Source: Candidatus Sericytochromatia bacterium (GTDB lineage: Bacteria; Cyanobacteriota; Sericytochromatia; JACMPN01). From it: a DNA stretch of 16,523 nucleotides. This document shows positions 15,258 through 16,523 of this stretch, piece by piece. Position numbers and translations under genes: made by a program. A model generated the notes under the pieces. The model did no database searches, was not told the DNA's origin, and saw only the letters and a list, made by a program, of their open reading frames with translations. Positions within the stretch are counted from its first letter, which is position 1, and every line of letters starts with the position of its first letter. The stretch is taken from NCBI GenBank assembly GCA_014377495.1, contig JACMPN010000656.1:1-16523 (forward strand), read 5' to 3'.

Positions 15258-15292
15258 AAAACGGCCGCTCCGGAGTTCGGGGCGGCCGTTTT
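15258..15292. terminator. Bidirectional-type terminator after the M14 gene
   Basis: A 14-bp stem with one G-T wobble (AAAACGGCCGCTCC, 15258-15271, with 15279-15292 ending GTTTT) around a seven-base loop. The A run on one side and T run on the other allow function on both strands, but only plus-strand transcription is expected here. Confidence 0.85.
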
Positions 15293-15345
15293 GGCGCATG
15301 GTCCCGATGACGGTGCAATTTCTTGATCGCAACACTGGAGGGACG

Positions 15346-16197
15346 ATGAGCCAACCGACGGTTTCGGGCGTTGGCGCCCCCAGCGGCGGCATCCTCCCGG
15401 CCCTGTGGAGTCTGATCACCCCGCCGGCGTTCGCTGTCCGAGTGCCCACCGCTGCGGGTCTACGCTATCGGGACGAGCGTCAGCCCGGTATTGCGCCTCT
15501 GGCCGATGTCTATTTGCCGGATGGCAACGGTCCCCACCCGTCCGTCGTCCTCGTCCACGGGGGCGGCTTCGTCATCGGGTCCCGGACGATGAAGCCCATG
15601 CGGTTTTTGGCCACCCGGCTGGCCGAAGCCGGCTTTGCCGTGATGGTCTTCGACTACCGGATGATCCTGCGTGGGGGGCGACTGCCCGAGTCCCTGAACG
15701 ACGTCCAGACGGCGTTGTCGTGGTGGCAAAGCCAGGCCGAGCGCTTCCATCTCGACCAAGACCGCATCAACATGCTCGGCCCCAGTGCCGGGGCCTCCCT
15801 GATGTTGCTCGCCGCCGAGACCTTTCCCGCCAACACGTTGCGGGGAGTCATCAGTGTCTTCGGCATTTATGATTTCACGTTTCTCAGTGGCCGGCTGGTC
15901 GGGCTGATGCGCCAACTGCTGTTCCGCAGTCGCGATCAGGCCCTCTGGCACAGGCACTCGCCAGTGACCGTTGCCCGTACCGATACCCCGCTTTTGCTGT
16001 TGCACGGCACCGCCGATGACTTGGTCCCGATCGGCCACGCCGAGTGCTTGGCGGATATGCGACGGCAACTCGGTTTGCCGGTGGAAACGGTCTTTTTCGA
16101 TGGCGTGCCCCACGCTTTCTTTAACGATGCACGCCAACCGGCGGCCAAGCAGGGTATTGCCGCTATCCTGGCCTTTTTACACCGCCAAGCGGCCTGA
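15346..16197 (+). CDS. Alpha/beta hydrolase (BD-FAE/HSL-type esterase)
   Basis: A 283-aa alpha/beta-hydrolase. The oxyanion-hole motif HGGG is at 71-74, the nucleophile S147 sits in GPSAG, and the remaining triad residues are D224 (HGTADD) and H256 (GVPHAFF). HGGG plus this arrangement fits carboxylesterases of the hormone-sensitive lipase or BD-FAE type, which hydrolyse small acyl esters; the substrate is unknown. A hydrophobic stretch near residues 14-30 is weak as a signal peptide and no lipobox is present, so location is uncertain. ATG 15346 has GGAGGG just upstream (15337-15342), with close spacing. A start at 15298 would overlap the terminator region and lacks a ribosome site. No good promoter is visible between the terminator and this gene. 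Confidence 0.93.
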   Translation: MSQPTVSGVGAPSGGILPALWSLITPPAFAVRVPTAAGLRYRDERQPGIAPLADVYLPDGNGPHPSVVLVHGGGFVIGSRTMKPMRFLATRLAEAGFAVMVFDYRMILRGGRLPESLNDVQTALSWWQSQAERFHLDQDRINMLGPSAGASLMLLAAETFPANTLRGVISVFGIYDFTFLSGRLVGLMRQLLFRSRDQALWHRHSPVTVARTDTPLLLLHGTADDLVPIGHAECLADMRRQLGLPVETVFFDGVPHAFFNDARQPAAKQGIAAILAFLHRQAA

Positions 16198-16267
16198 TAT
16201 CCCCCAGTTTATCGCCAGTCCAGGCTCTCGTCCTGTCACTGACACCTCCCGACCGATCCGCTGTTCG

Positions 16268-16296
16268 TTTCAAGCTGCTGGTTTGGGGCATAAAAA
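16268..16296 (+). promoter_or_regulatory. Possible promoter of the right-edge gene
   Basis: TTTCAA (16268-16273), a 17-base spacer and TAAAAA (16291-16296) form a weak sigma70-like pair about 40 bases before the start codon at 16336, in the 138-base gap after the esterase gene. Tentative. Confidence 0.3.
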
Positions 16297-16335
16297 CAGT
16301 GGACAGGGCATGTTAAGCCAGGAGGATTTTAGCGC

Positions 16336-16523
16336 ATGGAGCTTACCGGGCGGATCCGGCAGGGGTCGTTGGCCGAAACACTGACTGCGGGTGCCGATGA
16401 GCCCCAGTTGAGCGGCCAGGCGTTGCAGCAGATGGCCGGCAAGGACGGCGTCCTGCACCCTGGGGACCTAATGGCGGTCGGCATTGCTGCCGAAGACCCC
16501 CAGCGCATTTTTTCCGCCCTGCG
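16336..16523 (+). CDS. Unidentified protein, 5' part only
   Basis: The first 62 codons of a gene that continues past the window. A strong AGGAGG (16320-16325) lies ten bases before ATG. The translation begins MELTGRIRQGSLAETLTAG and has no signal peptide or membrane segment. A stretch reading MAGKDGVLHPGDLMAVG faintly resembles a degenerate EF-hand-like loop (KDG followed by D-L), but the full acidic pattern is missing, so calcium binding is not claimed. The segment is Gln/Ala/Leu-rich and probably helical. Too little is visible to assign a function. Confidence 0.75.
   Translation, partial: MELTGRIRQGSLAETLTAGADEPQLSGQALQQMAGKDGVLHPGDLMAVGIAAEDPQRIFSAL

Noticed and set aside
1..16523. Mobile elements, CRISPR, toxin-antitoxin or defence systems
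   Set aside because: No transposase, integrase, terminal repeats, regularly spaced repeats or defence-type domains were seen. The genes are ordinary housekeeping or envelope families.

Overview
The window is GC-rich (my estimate is a little over 60%), densely coding bacterial chromosome. Several exported proteins have Cys-terminated lipoprotein signal peptides, and an HrpB-type helicase is present; both fit a diderm bacterium. No rRNA, tRNA, transposase, integrase, phage gene or CRISPR array is visible. I cannot fix the lineage by reading alone: no marker gene is present, and a proteobacterial, myxobacterial-like or less-studied phylum would all fit.

Left part (1-4205). A gene-poor first 850 bases holds a strong intrinsic terminator (212-246) with no recognisable gene in front of it, and two candidate small ORFs on the minus strand. 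Three minus-strand genes follow, read right to left: an M23 metallopeptidase lipoprotein (3171-4205), a two-HKD phospholipase D family protein (1774-3060) and an HSDL2-like short-chain dehydrogenase (851-1672). They are separated by about 100-110 bases and have their own ribosome sites, so co-transcription is possible but not shown.

Middle (4206-11240). A non-coding stretch of about 735 bases precedes a stand-alone CheY-like receiver protein (4941-5306). Next is an exported protein with an HEXXH motif (5537-6469). It converges with zero spacing on a small acidic ORF (6470-6667), the two stop codons sharing a CTAGCTAG palindrome. Further right, on the minus strand, are a membrane-anchored metallophosphoesterase (6902-8068), an HrpB ATP-dependent helicase (8222-10705) and a GNAT acetyltransferase (10803-11240).

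Right part (11391-16523). All genes are on the plus strand: an M28 aminopeptidase lipoprotein, a lipoprotein made of two diverged copies of a Cys-containing beta-rich unit, an M14 zinc carboxypeptidase lipoprotein with a good sigma70-type promoter, an alpha/beta hydrolase, and the first 62 codons of an unidentified gene that leaves the window. Strong hairpin terminators follow the M28 and M14 genes, so these look like separate transcription units. The shared theme is envelope-anchored peptide hydrolysis: an aminopeptidase, a carboxypeptidase and, at the other end of the window, a peptidoglycan-type endopeptidase.

Most genes belong to well-known families. The parts that look least described are the duplicated-domain lipoprotein, the HEXXH protein, the small ORFs and the possible RNA at the left edge. 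I found no convincing evidence for a new multi-gene system.
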